Source: Mycolicibacterium monacense (GTDB lineage: Bacteria > Actinomycetota > Actinomycetes > Mycobacteriales > Mycobacteriaceae). Taken from it: 64,000 nt of DNA. Made by a program: the position numbers and the translations under genes. Shown one piece after another: positions 8,903-17,965 of the stretch; the first letter of the stretch is position 1; every line of letters begins with the position of its first letter. The stretch covers positions 5,518,001-5,582,000 of the forward strand of contig NZ_AP022617.1 of the NCBI RefSeq assembly GCF_010731575.1, given 5' to 3'. The notes below the pieces were generated by a model. That model was not told where the DNA came from. It made no database searches and worked only from the letters and a program-made list of their open reading frames with translations.

Positions 8903-9009
8903 AACGCAGAAGTAAACCGGGCCAAGGTCTCAGCGTGATCACGAATCGCCACCGGTATCGAGCACCTTGATCACGGTCGCCGTCAGGGCTCTCGCCTAGT
9001 CTGGTTGCC

Positions 9010-9789
9010 GTGACCGCAGGTACGGCCGACCCGAAGCCGGCGCGGCGTGCTGCCGCCAAGAAGTGGGACAACGAGACGCAGCTGGGCCTGGTGCGGCGCG
9101 CGCGACGGATGAATCGTGCTCTGGCCCAAGCGTTTCCACACGTGTACTGCGAGCTCGACTTCACCGATCCGCTCGAACTCGCGGTGGCCACGATCCTGTC
9201 CGCCCAGAGCACCGACAAGCGGGTCAACCTGACCACCCCCGCGCTGTTCAAGAAGTACCGCACCGCACTCGACTATGCCCAGGCCGACCGCACCGAACTC
9301 GAGGAGCTGATCCGGCCCACCGGTTTCTACCGGAACAAGGCCAATTCGCTGATCCGGCTCGGCCAGGAACTCGTCGAACGCTTCGACGGTCAGGTGCCCG
9401 CCGACATCGACGACCTGGTGACGCTGCCGGGGGTGGGCCGCAAAACGGCCAACGTCATCCTCGGCAACGCCTTCGACGTCCCGGGAATCACCGTGGACAC
9501 CCACTTCGGCCGGTTGGTGCGCCGGTGGCGGTGGACCGCCGAAGAGGATCCGGTGAAGGTCGAGCATGCGATCGGCAAACTGATCGAGCGCAGCGAATGG
9601 ACCCTGCTGAGTCATCGCGTGATCTTTCACGGCCGCCGCGTCTGCCACGCCCGCAAGCCGGCCTGCGGGGTGTGCGTACTGGCCAAGGACTGCCCGTCGT
9701 TCGGCATCGGCCCGACCGACCGCGAAGCCGCCGCGGCGCTGGTCAAGGGTCCGGAGACCGAGCACCTACTCGCCCTCGCGGGCCTGTAG
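9010..9789 (+). CDS. nth: Endonuclease III (DNA glycosylase/AP lyase)
   Basis: Base-excision repair enzyme of 259 residues removing oxidised pyrimidines and cleaving abasic sites. The helix-hairpin-helix LPGVGRKTA carries catalytic Lys145. The catalytic Asp is D163 in VDTH. The [4Fe-4S] loop is C212-x6-C219-x2-C222-x5-C228. The start is GTG at 9010. A roughly 20-residue basic, alanine-rich N-terminal extension precedes the fold. It heads a plus-strand run with the thioredoxin-like, Nudix and MarP genes, as at Rv3674c-Rv3671c. Confidence 0.96.
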   Translation: MTAGTADPKPARRAAAKKWDNETQLGLVRRARRMNRALAQAFPHVYCELDFTDPLELAVATILSAQSTDKRVNLTTPALFKKYRTALDYAQADRTELEELIRPTGFYRNKANSLIRLGQELVERFDGQVPADIDDLVTLPGVGRKTANVILGNAFDVPGITVDTHFGRLVRRWRWTAEEDPVKVEHAIGKLIERSEWTLLSHRVIFHGRRVCHARKPACGVCVLAKDCPSFGIGPTDREAAAALVKGPETEHLLALAGL

Positions 9790-9807
9790 CCCGACCCTTC
9801 TCCCACC

Positions 9808-10455
9808 ATGAGCACCTCGACCCGCTGGACCGTCGCCGTGCTGGCCGTGGTGCTCGCGCTGGTGGTGGCGCTGTCGATGCAGCTCGCCGAGGATCCGGCG
9901 CCCACCCGCCGCGACGGGCCGGCACCCGCCCGCGACCACCGCGACGCGGACACTCCCGAGGCGCTGGCCGGCCCCCGCGCCGAGGCGGATCTGCCGCCGT
10001 GTCCACCGCCGGGCGTCGGTGCCGGGCCGGAGTCGCTGCGCGGTATCACCCTGGAGTGCGCCGGCGACGGGCAGATGGTCGACGTCGCGCGGTCGCTGGC
10101 GGGCCGCACCGTGGTGCTCAACCTGTGGGCCTACTGGTGTGGTCCGTGCGCGGACGAACTGCCCGCCATGGCCGAGTATCAGCGCCGGGTCGGCGACGCG
10201 GTGACGGTGGTGACCGTCCACCAGGACGAGAACGAGACAGCGGGCCTGCTGCGGCTGGCCGAGCTGGGGGTTCGGCTGCCGACACTGCAGGACGGACGCC
10301 GTCTGATCGCCGCGGCGGTCAAGGCGCCCAACGTGATGCCTGCGACGGTTGTGCTGCGTGCGGACGGTAGCGTGGCCGGAATTGTGCCGCGGTCCTTCGC
10401 CACCGCCGACGAGATCGAGGAAGCGGTGGACCAGACGATGGGAGAGTCGGGGTGA
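9808..10455 (+). CDS. Membrane-anchored thioredoxin-like (TlpA/CcmG-type) protein
   Basis: 215 residues, orthologous to Rv3673c. An uncleaved signal anchor (about 7-26) is followed by a Pro/Ala-rich linker and a thioredoxin fold. The active site WCGPC has C111 and C114. The cis-proline is in VMPAT (about 187). It should face the periplasmic side and reduce or exchange disulfides in exported proteins. Two further cysteines, C65 and C84, lie in the segment just before the domain. The stop overlaps the Nudix start by four bases, and marP follows. The overlap with marP-linked genes makes an oxidative or acid-stress role in the envelope plausible. Confidence 0.92.
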   Translation: MSTSTRWTVAVLAVVLALVVALSMQLAEDPAPTRRDGPAPARDHRDADTPEALAGPRAEADLPPCPPPGVGAGPESLRGITLECAGDGQMVDVARSLAGRTVVLNLWAYWCGPCADELPAMAEYQRRVGDAVTVVTVHQDENETAGLLRLAELGVRLPTLQDGRRLIAAAVKAPNVMPATVVLRADGSVAGIVPRSFATADEIEEAVDQTMGESG

Positions 10456-11231
10456 GCGCGACGCGCGACGGGCACCGCTTGATTCCCGACGCCGCGCCCG
10501 CCTGGCTCAAACCGCTGGTCCACAACACCGACAGCGTGCCCCGCGCCTACCGCCGCCGGGTGCCGCCGGACGTGCTGGCCGCGATCACCGCGGCGAACGC
10601 CACTGCGACGGTCACCCGGGCGAAACGTGACGCCGCGGTGTTGGTGCTGTTCTCCGGTCCGGAGAAAGCCGGCGAGGGGCTACCCCACGATGCCGACCTG
10701 CTCGTGACGGTGCGGGCGTCGACCCTGCGCCACCACGCCGGTCAGGCGGCCTTCCCCGGCGGCGCGACGGACCCCGACGACGAGGGTCCCGTGCACACCG
10801 CGCTGCGCGAGGCCACCGAGGAGACCGGCCTCGACACCAGTCGCCTGCAACCGCTGGCGACGCTGCAGCGGATGTTCATCCCGCCGTCGGGTTTCCACGT
10901 CGTGCCCGTACTGGCCTATTCGCCCGACCCGGGCCCGGTGGCCGTCGTCGACGAATCCGAGACCGCGATCGTGGCGCGGGTGCCCGTGCGCGCCTTCGTC
11001 AACCCGGAGAACCGGTTGATGGTCTACCGCGAGGCCAATTCGCGCAGGTGGGCCGGCCCCGCATTCCTGCTCAACGAGATGCTGGTGTGGGGTTTCACCG
11101 GTCAGGTCATCTCCGCGATCCTCGACGTCGCCGGGTGGGCCGTGCCCTGGAACACCGACGACGTTCGGGAACTCGACGAGGCAATGGCGCTCGTCGGGGA
11201 CGACGACCGTTACGGTGAGTCCCAACAATGA
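10452..11231 (+). CDS. Nudix CoA pyrophosphatase-like hydrolase
   Basis: 259 residues, orthologous to Rv3672c. The CoA-specific signature preceding the Nudix box is visible: LRHHAGQAAFPGG (about 94-106). The Nudix helix follows with ALREATEETGL (about 117-127), which holds the metal-binding glutamates. The family hydrolyses CoA or acyl-CoA to 4'-phosphopantetheine and ADP. The GTG start overlaps the thioredoxin-like gene, and its own stop overlaps marP by four bases, so nth to marP behaves as one translationally linked cluster. Confidence 0.9.
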   Translation: MSATRDGHRLIPDAAPAWLKPLVHNTDSVPRAYRRRVPPDVLAAITAANATATVTRAKRDAAVLVLFSGPEKAGEGLPHDADLLVTVRASTLRHHAGQAAFPGGATDPDDEGPVHTALREATEETGLDTSRLQPLATLQRMFIPPSGFHVVPVLAYSPDPGPVAVVDESETAIVARVPVRAFVNPENRLMVYREANSRRWAGPAFLLNEMLVWGFTGQVISAILDVAGWAVPWNTDDVRELDEAMALVGDDDRYGESQQ

Positions 11232-12415
11232 CACCGTCTCAGTGGCTCGACTTCCTCGTCCTCGCCGTTGCCTTCGTCGCCGCCGTCTCGGGCTGGCGCT
11301 CGGGCGCGTTGGGGTCCCTCATGTCGTTCATCGGCGTGGTGCTCGGCGCGGTCGCCGGCGTGCTGCTCGCCCCGCACGTGGTCACCCACATCAGCGGTCC
11401 CCGCACCAAACTGTTCGCGGCGCTGTTCCTGATCCTCGCGCTGGTGGTGATCGGCGAGATCGCCGGCGTGGTCCTGGGCCGGGCCGTGCGCGGTGCGATC
11501 CGCAACCGCACGCTGCGCCTGTTCGACTCCGTGATCGGGGTGGGCCTGCAGATCGGGGCGGTGCTGCTCGCGTCCTGGCTGCTGGCGACCCCGCTGACGT
11601 CCTCGGACCAGCCGAGCCTGGCCGCGGCCGTCAAGGGCTCACGGGTGCTGGCCGAGGTGGACGACGTCGCACCGCCGTGGCTGAAGTCGGTGCCCACACG
11701 GCTCTCCGGTCTGCTCGACACCTCGGGCCTACCCGAAGTCCTCGAACCGTTCGGACGCACCCCGATCGCGACGGTCGACGCCCCGGACGCGGCGCTGGCC
11801 ACCGATGCCGTGGTCGGCGCGACACGTGGCAGCGTGGTGAAGATCCGCGGTGTCGCACCCGGCTGCCAGAAGGTGCTCGAGGGCACCGGTTTCGTGGTGT
11901 CGCCGAACCGGGTGATGTCCAATGCCCACGTCGTCGCCGGGTCGGAGAGCGTCACCGTGGAGGTCGACGGTCAGACCTACGACGCTTTCGTGGTGTCCTA
12001 CGACCCGAACGCCGACATCTCGATCCTCGACGTCCCGGACCTGCCCGCGGCGCCGCTGCCGTTCGTCGACGAGTTGGCGCCCCCGGGGACCGACGCCATC
12101 GTGATGGGCTATCCGGGCGGCGGCGACTTCACCGCCACCCCGGCGCGGATCCGCGAGACCATCGAGCTCAACGGGCCCGACATCTATCGCAAGACCACGG
12201 TGACCCGCGAGGTCTACACCATCAGAGGGACTGTGCGTCAGGGCAATTCGGGTGGTCCGATGATAAACCGCGGCGGCAAGGTGCTGGGTGTGGTGTTCGG
12301 CGCCGCGGTCGACGACGCCGACACCGGGTTCGTGCTGACCTCCGACGAGGTGGGGGCTCAGCTGGCCAGGGTGGGTAACACCGCACGGGTGCCCACCGGC
12401 GTCTGCGTGAGCTGA
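11228..12415 (+). CDS. marP: MarP membrane serine protease
   Basis: 395 residues, close to the M. tuberculosis acid-resistance protease (Rv3671c). The N-terminal CvpA-like part has four predicted membrane helices (about 6-20, 28-50, 62-85, 100-122). A periplasmic chymotrypsin-like domain follows, with triad His234 (SNAHVV), Asp263 (NADISIL) and Ser341 (GNSGG). Cys213 and Cys393 match the disulfide pair reported to stabilise the active enzyme under oxidising conditions. In M. tuberculosis it maintains intrabacterial pH in acid and cleaves the hydrolase RipA. It is convergent with ephE, one base apart. Confidence 0.96.
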   Translation: MTPSQWLDFLVLAVAFVAAVSGWRSGALGSLMSFIGVVLGAVAGVLLAPHVVTHISGPRTKLFAALFLILALVVIGEIAGVVLGRAVRGAIRNRTLRLFDSVIGVGLQIGAVLLASWLLATPLTSSDQPSLAAAVKGSRVLAEVDDVAPPWLKSVPTRLSGLLDTSGLPEVLEPFGRTPIATVDAPDAALATDAVVGATRGSVVKIRGVAPGCQKVLEGTGFVVSPNRVMSNAHVVAGSESVTVEVDGQTYDAFVVSYDPNADISILDVPDLPAAPLPFVDELAPPGTDAIVMGYPGGGDFTATPARIRETIELNGPDIYRKTTVTREVYTIRGTVRQGNSGGPMINRGGKVLGVVFGAAVDDADTGFVLTSDEVGAQLARVGNTARVPTGVCVS

Positions 12416-12416
12416 T

Positions 12417-13376
12417 CTAGCCGCCGTACACGTGGCCGAGGAATCGGCCGAGGTGCTCGTTGGCCTCCTCGGGGGCTTCCTCGTGACCGTAATGGCCTGC
12501 GTCGCTGAGCGATACGTAACTTCCGTGCGGCGTGAAATGCTGGGTGCGGTACACCGGGTCGGCGAGGACGTACGGATCGGAGTCGCCACGCAGGTGCAGC
12601 ATCGGGATCACCAGTGGCCGCTTCATCAAACGCATGAAGCGACGACCCTCGCCGCGCAGCTGGCTGCGCACCGCCCAGCGTTGGTACTCCAGCGCGGAGT
12701 GCGCGGCCGACGGAATCTGGATCGCCTTGCGCAGGTGTCCGATCGTCTCCGAGAAATCCTCCGTCGCTTGCCAATTGACGCCGGAGCGGGCGCGCACGAG
12801 ATTCTCGACCGCCGCGCCGTCGTGGCGGGTGAGCGCCCGTTCCGGCCACATCGGCGTCTGATACCGCAGCAGCGACGGCAGCAGCGCCCGACCCTGATCG
12901 CGCCGCCTCGTCGCCGATGTCCGCAGTGCCGCGGGATGCGGTGAACTGACCACGGCGATCGCGCGGACCACGCGGGGGTGCAGCACCGATGTCGCCCAGC
13001 ACACCAGCCCACCGTCGGCGTGACCGACCAGCGTCGCGGTCTGGTGGCCCAGGGCGCGCACCAGACCCGCCGTGTCACCGGCCAGCGTCCAGCCGTCGTA
13101 GCCGCGGGGTGGTTTGTCGCTGCCGCCGTATCCGCGGAGGTCGACCGCCACGACACGGGCACCGCTGAGCCCCCTGAGCTGATGACGCCACGACCACCAG
13201 AACGAGGCGAATCCGTGCAGCAGGATCACCAGGGGCCGCTCGGTCACCGGAACGGTGGCCGCATCCGGGGTTTCCGCCTCGACGACGTGGAAGCGGATAC
13301 CGTTGGCGTGGACCTCGAGATGGCGCCAGGGACCGTCGATCCGGACGACCGACGGGTCAGGCGGGGGCATTACCAA
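12417..13376 (-). CDS. ephE: Alpha/beta hydrolase, epoxide-hydrolase family (EphE-like)
   Basis: 319 residues, orthologous to Rv3670. The oxyanion motif HGF (54-56) and the nucleophile elbow GHADGG (Asp121) fit an epoxide hydrolase rather than a serine esterase. The catalytic His is in DAGHYG near the C-terminus. A cap domain with conserved aromatics spans about 150-240. The start overlaps the stop of the upstream membrane-protein gene by 7 bases, indicating a two-gene operon. It likely opens lipid epoxides; the natural substrate is unknown. Confidence 0.9.
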   Translation of the reverse strand: MVMPPPDPSVVRIDGPWRHLEVHANGIRFHVVEAETPDAATVPVTERPLVILLHGFASFWWSWRHQLRGLSGARVVAVDLRGYGGSDKPPRGYDGWTLAGDTAGLVRALGHQTATLVGHADGGLVCWATSVLHPRVVRAIAVVSSPHPAALRTSATRRRDQGRALLPSLLRYQTPMWPERALTRHDGAAVENLVRARSGVNWQATEDFSETIGHLRKAIQIPSAAHSALEYQRWAVRSQLRGEGRRFMRLMKRPLVIPMLHLRGDSDPYVLADPVYRTQHFTPHGSYVSLSDAGHYGHEEAPEEANEHLGRFLGHVYGG

Positions 13377-13888
13377 CCGGATGGGTCGCCGGTCTTCTGG
13401 CCGTCTGTGATCGCGACCGCCTTCGGCGCCTTGTCATGGCCCGGGGTCAGCGCTTCACGCGTCTCCTTCACCGACTCGATCGTCTTCTGCGGGCCCCGGA
13501 TACGGCGCACCTTCAGATAACCGAGCAGCGCCAGCAGCGCGGTCACCAGGACCATGACGCCGAAGACGATCAGGAAGGACGCCCACCGCCACAACCAGGT
13601 GTCGAGCAGTTCGGCGGCGAAGAAGAAGAAGAAGAACGTCGAGTAGAACAACACGACCAGTGCGGCGATGAAGAAGATGCTCCCGGTCAGACCCTTCTTG
13701 ACGTCCCGGGTGATCTCGGCCTTGGCCAGTTCGACCTCGGCGCGCACGAGCGTCGACACCTGTGAGGTGGCGTCTTTGACCAGATCGCCGATCGAGGGAT
13801 CGGGCTTGGGCGCATGGGGGTCCACCAGCGGTATCGATGTGACGGTGGTGGGCACGCCGTTCTTGCGATCGCCTCGGCTCACGGACAA
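13370..13888 (-). CDS. Actinobacterial holin-like (phage_holin_3_6 / DUF1469) membrane protein
   Basis: 172 residues, orthologous to Rv3669. A cytoplasmic amphipathic segment rich in Lys/Glu (about 33-65) is followed by two membrane helices (about 68-95, with six consecutive phenylalanines, and 101-125) and a basic tail. This layout is typical of the Actinobacterial phage-holin superfamily; no lysis role is implied. It is cotranscribed with ephE and divergent from the secreted protease gene. The function is unknown. Confidence 0.85.
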   Translation of the reverse strand: MSVSRGDRKNGVPTTVTSIPLVDPHAPKPDPSIGDLVKDATSQVSTLVRAEVELAKAEITRDVKKGLTGSIFFIAALVVLFYSTFFFFFFAAELLDTWLWRWASFLIVFGVMVLVTALLALLGYLKVRRIRGPQKTIESVKETREALTPGHDKAPKAVAITDGQKTGDPSGW

Positions 13889-14011
13889 GTCCTCCCGCTG
13901 TGATGTCAGTCGCGCTTCATGTTGCCATGTGGGGATCGGCTAAACGATTCCGACCGACGATAGACTGAATTGATCATGAAGCGGGTCGGGCACATCGATG
14001 GGGGAGACACA

Positions 14012-14722
14012 TTGCGTACCGGACACCGCCGACTGGCGCTGATCGTCGCGGGGGCGGCCGTCTGCTTCGCCCAGATGCTCGGCGCCGCTCCCACCGCAGG
14101 CGCCGCCGGACCCGTCGTCCTCGGTGGCGGCTCGGGCATCGTCGTCAACGGTGAGTCCTTCTGCACGCTGACCACCATCGGCAACGACAACCGCGGCAAC
14201 CTGATCGGTTTCACCTCCGCCCACTGCGGTGGGCCCGGGGCGACGGTGTCGGCCGAGGGGGCGCCGGACGCGGGCATCCTCGGGACCATGGTCGCGGGCA
14301 ACGAGGCGCTCGACTACGCGGTGATCCAGTTCGATCCGCAGAAGGTCGCGCCGACCAACAATGTCAACGGCTTCCAGATCAACGGCCTCGGACCCGACCC
14401 CGCGTTCGGCCAGGTCGCCTGCAAACTGGGCCGCACCACCGGCTACTCGTGCGGTGTGACGTGGGGTCCGGGTGAGGACCCCGGCACGATCGTCAACCAG
14501 GTGTGCGGGCAGCCCGGCGACTCCGGTGCGCCGGTCACGGTCGACAACCGCCTCGTCGGCATGATCCACGGCGCCTACACCGAGGGTCTGCCGACGTGCG
14601 TGGTGAAGTACATCCCGCTGCACACCCCGGCCGTCACGATGTCGTTCAACACCCAACTGGCCGACATCGTCGCCAAGGGCCGGCCGGGCTCGGGTTTCGT
14701 CCCGGTCGGCGCCGTGGCCTGA
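14012..14722 (+). CDS. Secreted chymotrypsin-like serine protease (Rv3668c-like)
   Basis: About 236 residues with a cleavable signal peptide (hydrophobic core LALIVAGAAVCFAQML). The S1-type triad is His in TSAHCG, Asp in LDYAVI and Ser in PGDSGAP. TTG at 14012 is preferred because GGGGGAG lies 5 bases ahead and the protein then aligns with the tuberculosis N-terminus. An ATG at 13976 sits 9 bases after a TAGACT -10-like box and could give a nearly leaderless alternative start. Cysteines in the mature part (FCTL, VACK, YSCG, QVCG, TCVV) suggest disulfides. It converges on acs. Confidence 0.88.
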   Translation: MRTGHRRLALIVAGAAVCFAQMLGAAPTAGAAGPVVLGGGSGIVVNGESFCTLTTIGNDNRGNLIGFTSAHCGGPGATVSAEGAPDAGILGTMVAGNEALDYAVIQFDPQKVAPTNNVNGFQINGLGPDPAFGQVACKLGRTTGYSCGVTWGPGEDPGTIVNQVCGQPGDSGAPVTVDNRLVGMIHGAYTEGLPTCVVKYIPLHTPAVTMSFNTQLADIVAKGRPGSGFVPVGAVA

Positions 14723-14729
14723 ACCCGGC

Positions 14730-16694
14730 CTAAACCTCGGCCTTGCTGGCGCGGATCGCCTCGAACACGCCGGGGTCGACGAGCGTCGAGGTGTCGCCGA
14801 GTTCGCGGCCTTCGGCGACGTCGCGCAGCAGTCGTCGCATGATCTTGCCGCTGCGGGTCTTGGGGAGCTCGGGCACCACGTGGATCTCGCGCGGGCGGGC
14901 GATCGGGGAGATCTCCTTGGCCACTTCGGCGCGCAACTCCTCGACCATGTGCTCGTGTGGTTTGTCGGCCGCGGAGGACTCGAGGATGACGAACGCGCAG
15001 ATCGCCTGACCGGTGTGGTCGTCGGTGGCGCCCACGACGGCGGCCTCGGCGACGTGCGCGTGACCCACGAGCGCCGACTCCACCTCCGCGGTGGAGATCC
15101 GGTGCCCGGATATGTTCATCACATCGTCGATGCGGCCCAGCACCCAGATGTTGCCGTCGGCGTCGTAACGCGCGCCGTCACCGGCGAAGTACCAACCCTG
15201 CTCGGCGAATCGGGACCAGTAGGTCTCCTTGAAGCGCTGCGGATCGCCCCAGATGCCGCGCAGCATCGCCGGCCAGGGCTGGTCGAGCACCAGGTACCCG
15301 TTGGCCTGCTCACCGTGGTCGCTGCCGGGCGGGAGTTGGTTACCGTCGTCGTCGACGATCTTGGCCGAGATGCCCGGCAACGGGGTCATCGCCGAACCGG
15401 GTTTCGCGGCCGTGACACCCGGCAGCGGCGAGATCATGATCGCGCCGGTCTCGGTCTGCCACCACGTGTCGACGACCGGGATATTGTTGTCGCCGAACAC
15501 ATTCCGGTACCAACGCCACGCCTCGGGGTTGATCGGCTCACCGACCGAACCGAGTAGCCGCAGACTCGACAGATCGTGGGCGTCGGGGACCGCGCGGCCG
15601 AGTTTCATGAACGTGCGGACCAGCGTCGGCGCGGTGTAGTAGATGGTGACGCCGTACTTCTCGATGACCTCGAAATGACGGTGCTCGCTCGGTGAGGTCG
15701 GGGTGCCCTCGTAAACCACCTGGGTGACGCCGTTCGACAGCGGGCCGTAGGTGATGTAGGTGTGGCCGGTGACCCAGCCGATGTCCGCGGTGCACCAGTA
15801 CACGTCGGTGTCGGGTTTGACGTCGAACACGTTGTGGTGGGTGTACGACGACTGCACGAGGTAGCCGCCGGTCGTGTGCACGATTCCCTTGGGCTTCCCC
15901 GTCGTGCCCGAGGTGTAGAGCAGGAACAGCGGATGCTCGGAGTCGAAGGCCTCGGGGGTGTGCTCGGTGGACGCACCGTCGACCGTCTCGTGCCACCACA
16001 GGTCGCGTCCGTCGGTCCACTTGACGTCGATCCCGGTGCGGCGCACCACCAGAACGTGCTCGATCGAGGGTTGACCGTCGACGGCCTCGTCGACCGCGTC
16101 CTTCAACGAGGCGGCCTTACCGCGGCGGTACTGCCCGTCGGTGGTGATGACGAGTTTGGCTTCGGCGTCCTCGATGCGGGCCTTGAGCGCCGACGCCGAG
16201 AACCCGGCGAACACCACCGAGTGCAGGACGCCGAGGCGCGCACACGCCAGCATCGCCACGATCGCCTCGGGCACCATCGGCATGTAGATCGCGGCCCGGT
16301 CGCCGGCGGTCAGACCGAGGTCGGTCAGCGCGTTGGCCGCCCTGCACACTTCGTCTTTGAGTTCGGCGTAGGTCAGTGAGCGGGAGTCGCCGACCGGTTC
16401 GCCCTCCCAGTGGATCGCCACGCGGTCACCGTTGCCGGCCTCGACGTGGCGGTCGACGCAGTTGTAGGCCACGTTGATCTTGCCGCCGACGAACCACTTC
16501 GCGAACGGGGCGTCCGACCAGTCCAGCACCTCGGTGAACGGGGTGTCCCACGACAATCGCTCGGCCTGTTTGGCCCAGAAGGCGAGCCGGTCCTCCTCGG
16601 CTTCTCGATACATCTCCGCTTTGGCGTTCGCCTGCTCGGCGAATTCGGCGGGCGGCGGGTAGCTGGACGGGACTTCGGTGTGCACGTCGGACAT
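14730..16694 (-). CDS. acs: Acetyl-CoA synthetase
   Basis: AMP-forming acetate:CoA ligase of 654 residues. The ATP-binding loop YTSGTTGKPKG (about 260-270), WWQTETG (about 410) and the hinge region GRIDDVMNISGHR (about 515-527) are present. The PKTRSGK motif has its lysine at residue 617, the position known to be acetylated by the cAMP-dependent mycobacterial acetyltransferase and reactivated by sirtuin. ATG at 16694 gives the family N-terminus; the longer upstream frame is rejected. It makes acetyl-CoA from acetate. It is divergent from the gene at 16821. Confidence 0.97.
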   Translation of the reverse strand: MSDVHTEVPSSYPPPAEFAEQANAKAEMYREAEEDRLAFWAKQAERLSWDTPFTEVLDWSDAPFAKWFVGGKINVAYNCVDRHVEAGNGDRVAIHWEGEPVGDSRSLTYAELKDEVCRAANALTDLGLTAGDRAAIYMPMVPEAIVAMLACARLGVLHSVVFAGFSASALKARIEDAEAKLVITTDGQYRRGKAASLKDAVDEAVDGQPSIEHVLVVRRTGIDVKWTDGRDLWWHETVDGASTEHTPEAFDSEHPLFLLYTSGTTGKPKGIVHTTGGYLVQSSYTHHNVFDVKPDTDVYWCTADIGWVTGHTYITYGPLSNGVTQVVYEGTPTSPSEHRHFEVIEKYGVTIYYTAPTLVRTFMKLGRAVPDAHDLSSLRLLGSVGEPINPEAWRWYRNVFGDNNIPVVDTWWQTETGAIMISPLPGVTAAKPGSAMTPLPGISAKIVDDDGNQLPPGSDHGEQANGYLVLDQPWPAMLRGIWGDPQRFKETYWSRFAEQGWYFAGDGARYDADGNIWVLGRIDDVMNISGHRISTAEVESALVGHAHVAEAAVVGATDDHTGQAICAFVILESSAADKPHEHMVEELRAEVAKEISPIARPREIHVVPELPKTRSGKIMRRLLRDVAEGRELGDTSTLVDPGVFEAIRASKAEV

Positions 16695-16820
16695 GGGTGT
16701 GAGCGTAGTCACCCGACGTGAACTGCACACCGAGACATCACATCGCCGCCTGTAGACGGCCGATGTCATGCGGCGAGCGTCGGGAATCCGAGGCCCAGCG
16801 GTCGACTACCGTGGGCTGCC

Positions 16821-17561
16821 ATGACCGATCCGCTGGCCCCCCTCGTCGAGCTGCCCGGAGTGGCCGAGGCCAGTGAGGAGGCCCGCAACGCACTGGGGCG
16901 GGCACATCGGCACAAGACCAACCTGCGCGGCTGGCCCGCCACGGCCGCCGAGGCGGCTTTGCGGGCGGCGCGGGCGTCGTCGGTGCTCGACGGCGGATCC
17001 CTGCAACTGGCGGACACCGGTGAAGCCGATCCCGTCCTGGCCGGTGCGTTGCGGGTGTCGCAGGCCCTCGAGGGTGGTGCGACCGCGCTGGTCGACGTGT
17101 GGCAGCGCGCTCCGCTGCAGGCGCTCGCCCGGCTGCATTCGTTGGCGGCCGCCGACCTCACCGACGACGAACACCTCGGTCGGCCCCGTGCGGACGCCGG
17201 CGTCGGCAAGCGGCTGGAACTGCTGGTCGAGATCCTCACCGGCGGCTCGCGGGCACCGGCCCCGGTCCTCGCCGCCATCGCGCACGGCGAACTGCTGACG
17301 CTGGCGCCGTTCGGGACGGCCGACGGTGTGGTGGCCAGGGGGGTGTCGCGGTTGGTGACGATCACCAGCGGGCTGGACCCGCACGGCCTCGGCGTTCCGG
17401 AGGTGTACTGGATGCGCCAGTCCGGGGACTATCAGGCCGCCGCCCGCGGCTTCGCGTCCGGGACAGCAGACGGTCTCACGGCGTGGTTGCTGCTGAGTTG
17501 CCGGGCGCTGCACGAGGGGGCCCGCGAGGCCCTGCAGATCGCCTCGACATCCGCGAACTGA
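16821..17561 (+). CDS. Conserved protein with Fic-N-like N-terminus (Rv3662c-like)
   Basis: 246-residue soluble protein conserved at this position in mycobacteria. The segment ALRAARASSVLDGGSL (about 46-61) resembles the N-terminal helix of Fic-domain proteins (E/A-x-ASS-x-I-E-G). No complete Fic catalytic motif (HPFxxGNGR) follows, so AMPylation should not be assumed. An Ala/Leu-rich helical body follows, with no membrane segment. Its 3' end faces an Ms1-type small RNA on the other strand. The function is unknown. Confidence 0.8.
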   Translation: MTDPLAPLVELPGVAEASEEARNALGRAHRHKTNLRGWPATAAEAALRAARASSVLDGGSLQLADTGEADPVLAGALRVSQALEGGATALVDVWQRAPLQALARLHSLAAADLTDDEHLGRPRADAGVGKRLELLVEILTGGSRAPAPVLAAIAHGELLTLAPFGTADGVVARGVSRLVTITSGLDPHGLGVPEVYWMRQSGDYQAAARGFASGTADGLTAWLLLSCRALHEGAREALQIASTSAN

Positions 17562-17579
17562 TCGCTTCCAGCAACGCGA

Positions 17580-17882
17580 AGCGGGCGACGATCCGATCCG
17601 AGTTCGGCTCGCCGCCCGCTAGCACGGACCCCGGTTACCAAGCGTGCTGTGGGGGTTGCGTGGGTTGGCCTCGGCGTCAGTGCGATGCGCTTCGACGGAC
17701 TACTCCACCCAAAGAGTCGTCGTGATCGTCCGCTCTTCGCAATTACGCAGGCCCGCAACACTTTTGCCTATTCCGCGGCATGTGCTCCGCGTGGGTGCCA
17801 GGGTTCCGTGCTGGGTTGCCTGATTCGGGAGGTGTCGCCTTCTCTTCCGGTGACATCTTGGCCTCACCAGGCTTCCGTGCTT
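17580..17882 (-). ncRNA. Ms1/MTS2823-type RNA polymerase-binding small RNA
   Basis: The 404-base gap holds no gene, yet reading on the minus strand shows a promoter, then roughly 300 bases, then a hairpin. The RNA would begin near 17880 with AGCACGGA, which is exactly complementary to TCCGTGCT at 17628-17621. The ends can therefore close a long 6S-like rod. A GC hairpin at 17619-17581 (GCGGGCGGCGA with TCGTCGCCCGC, one G-U pair) would end it. Both the length and the position between the Rv3661- and Rv3662c-like genes match MTS2823 of M. tuberculosis and Ms1 of M. smegmatis. Ms1 binds core RNA polymerase in stationary phase. Exact ends are inferred, and sequence identity to Ms1 was not checked. 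Confidence 0.82.
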
Positions 17883-17884
17883 CC

Positions 17885-17913
17885 TTTGTACTCCGTGATG
17901 CCCGTCACATCAA
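17885..17913 (-). promoter_or_regulatory. Promoter of the Ms1-type RNA
   Basis: On the minus strand, TTGATG (17913-17908) and TACAAA (17890-17885) are separated by exactly 17 bases, a good primary-sigma promoter. It lies just upstream of the inferred RNA start and no coding gene follows it. Confidence 0.75.
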
Positions 17914-17965
17914 GGCCAACGCGGGCCCGAATCCCGATCGTTACGGCGCACCGCTCAGCAACCCG

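Noticed and set aside
16821..17561. Considered a functional Fic AMPylase
   Set aside because: Only the N-terminal helix resembles Fic proteins; the HPFxxGNGR catalytic motif is not present.
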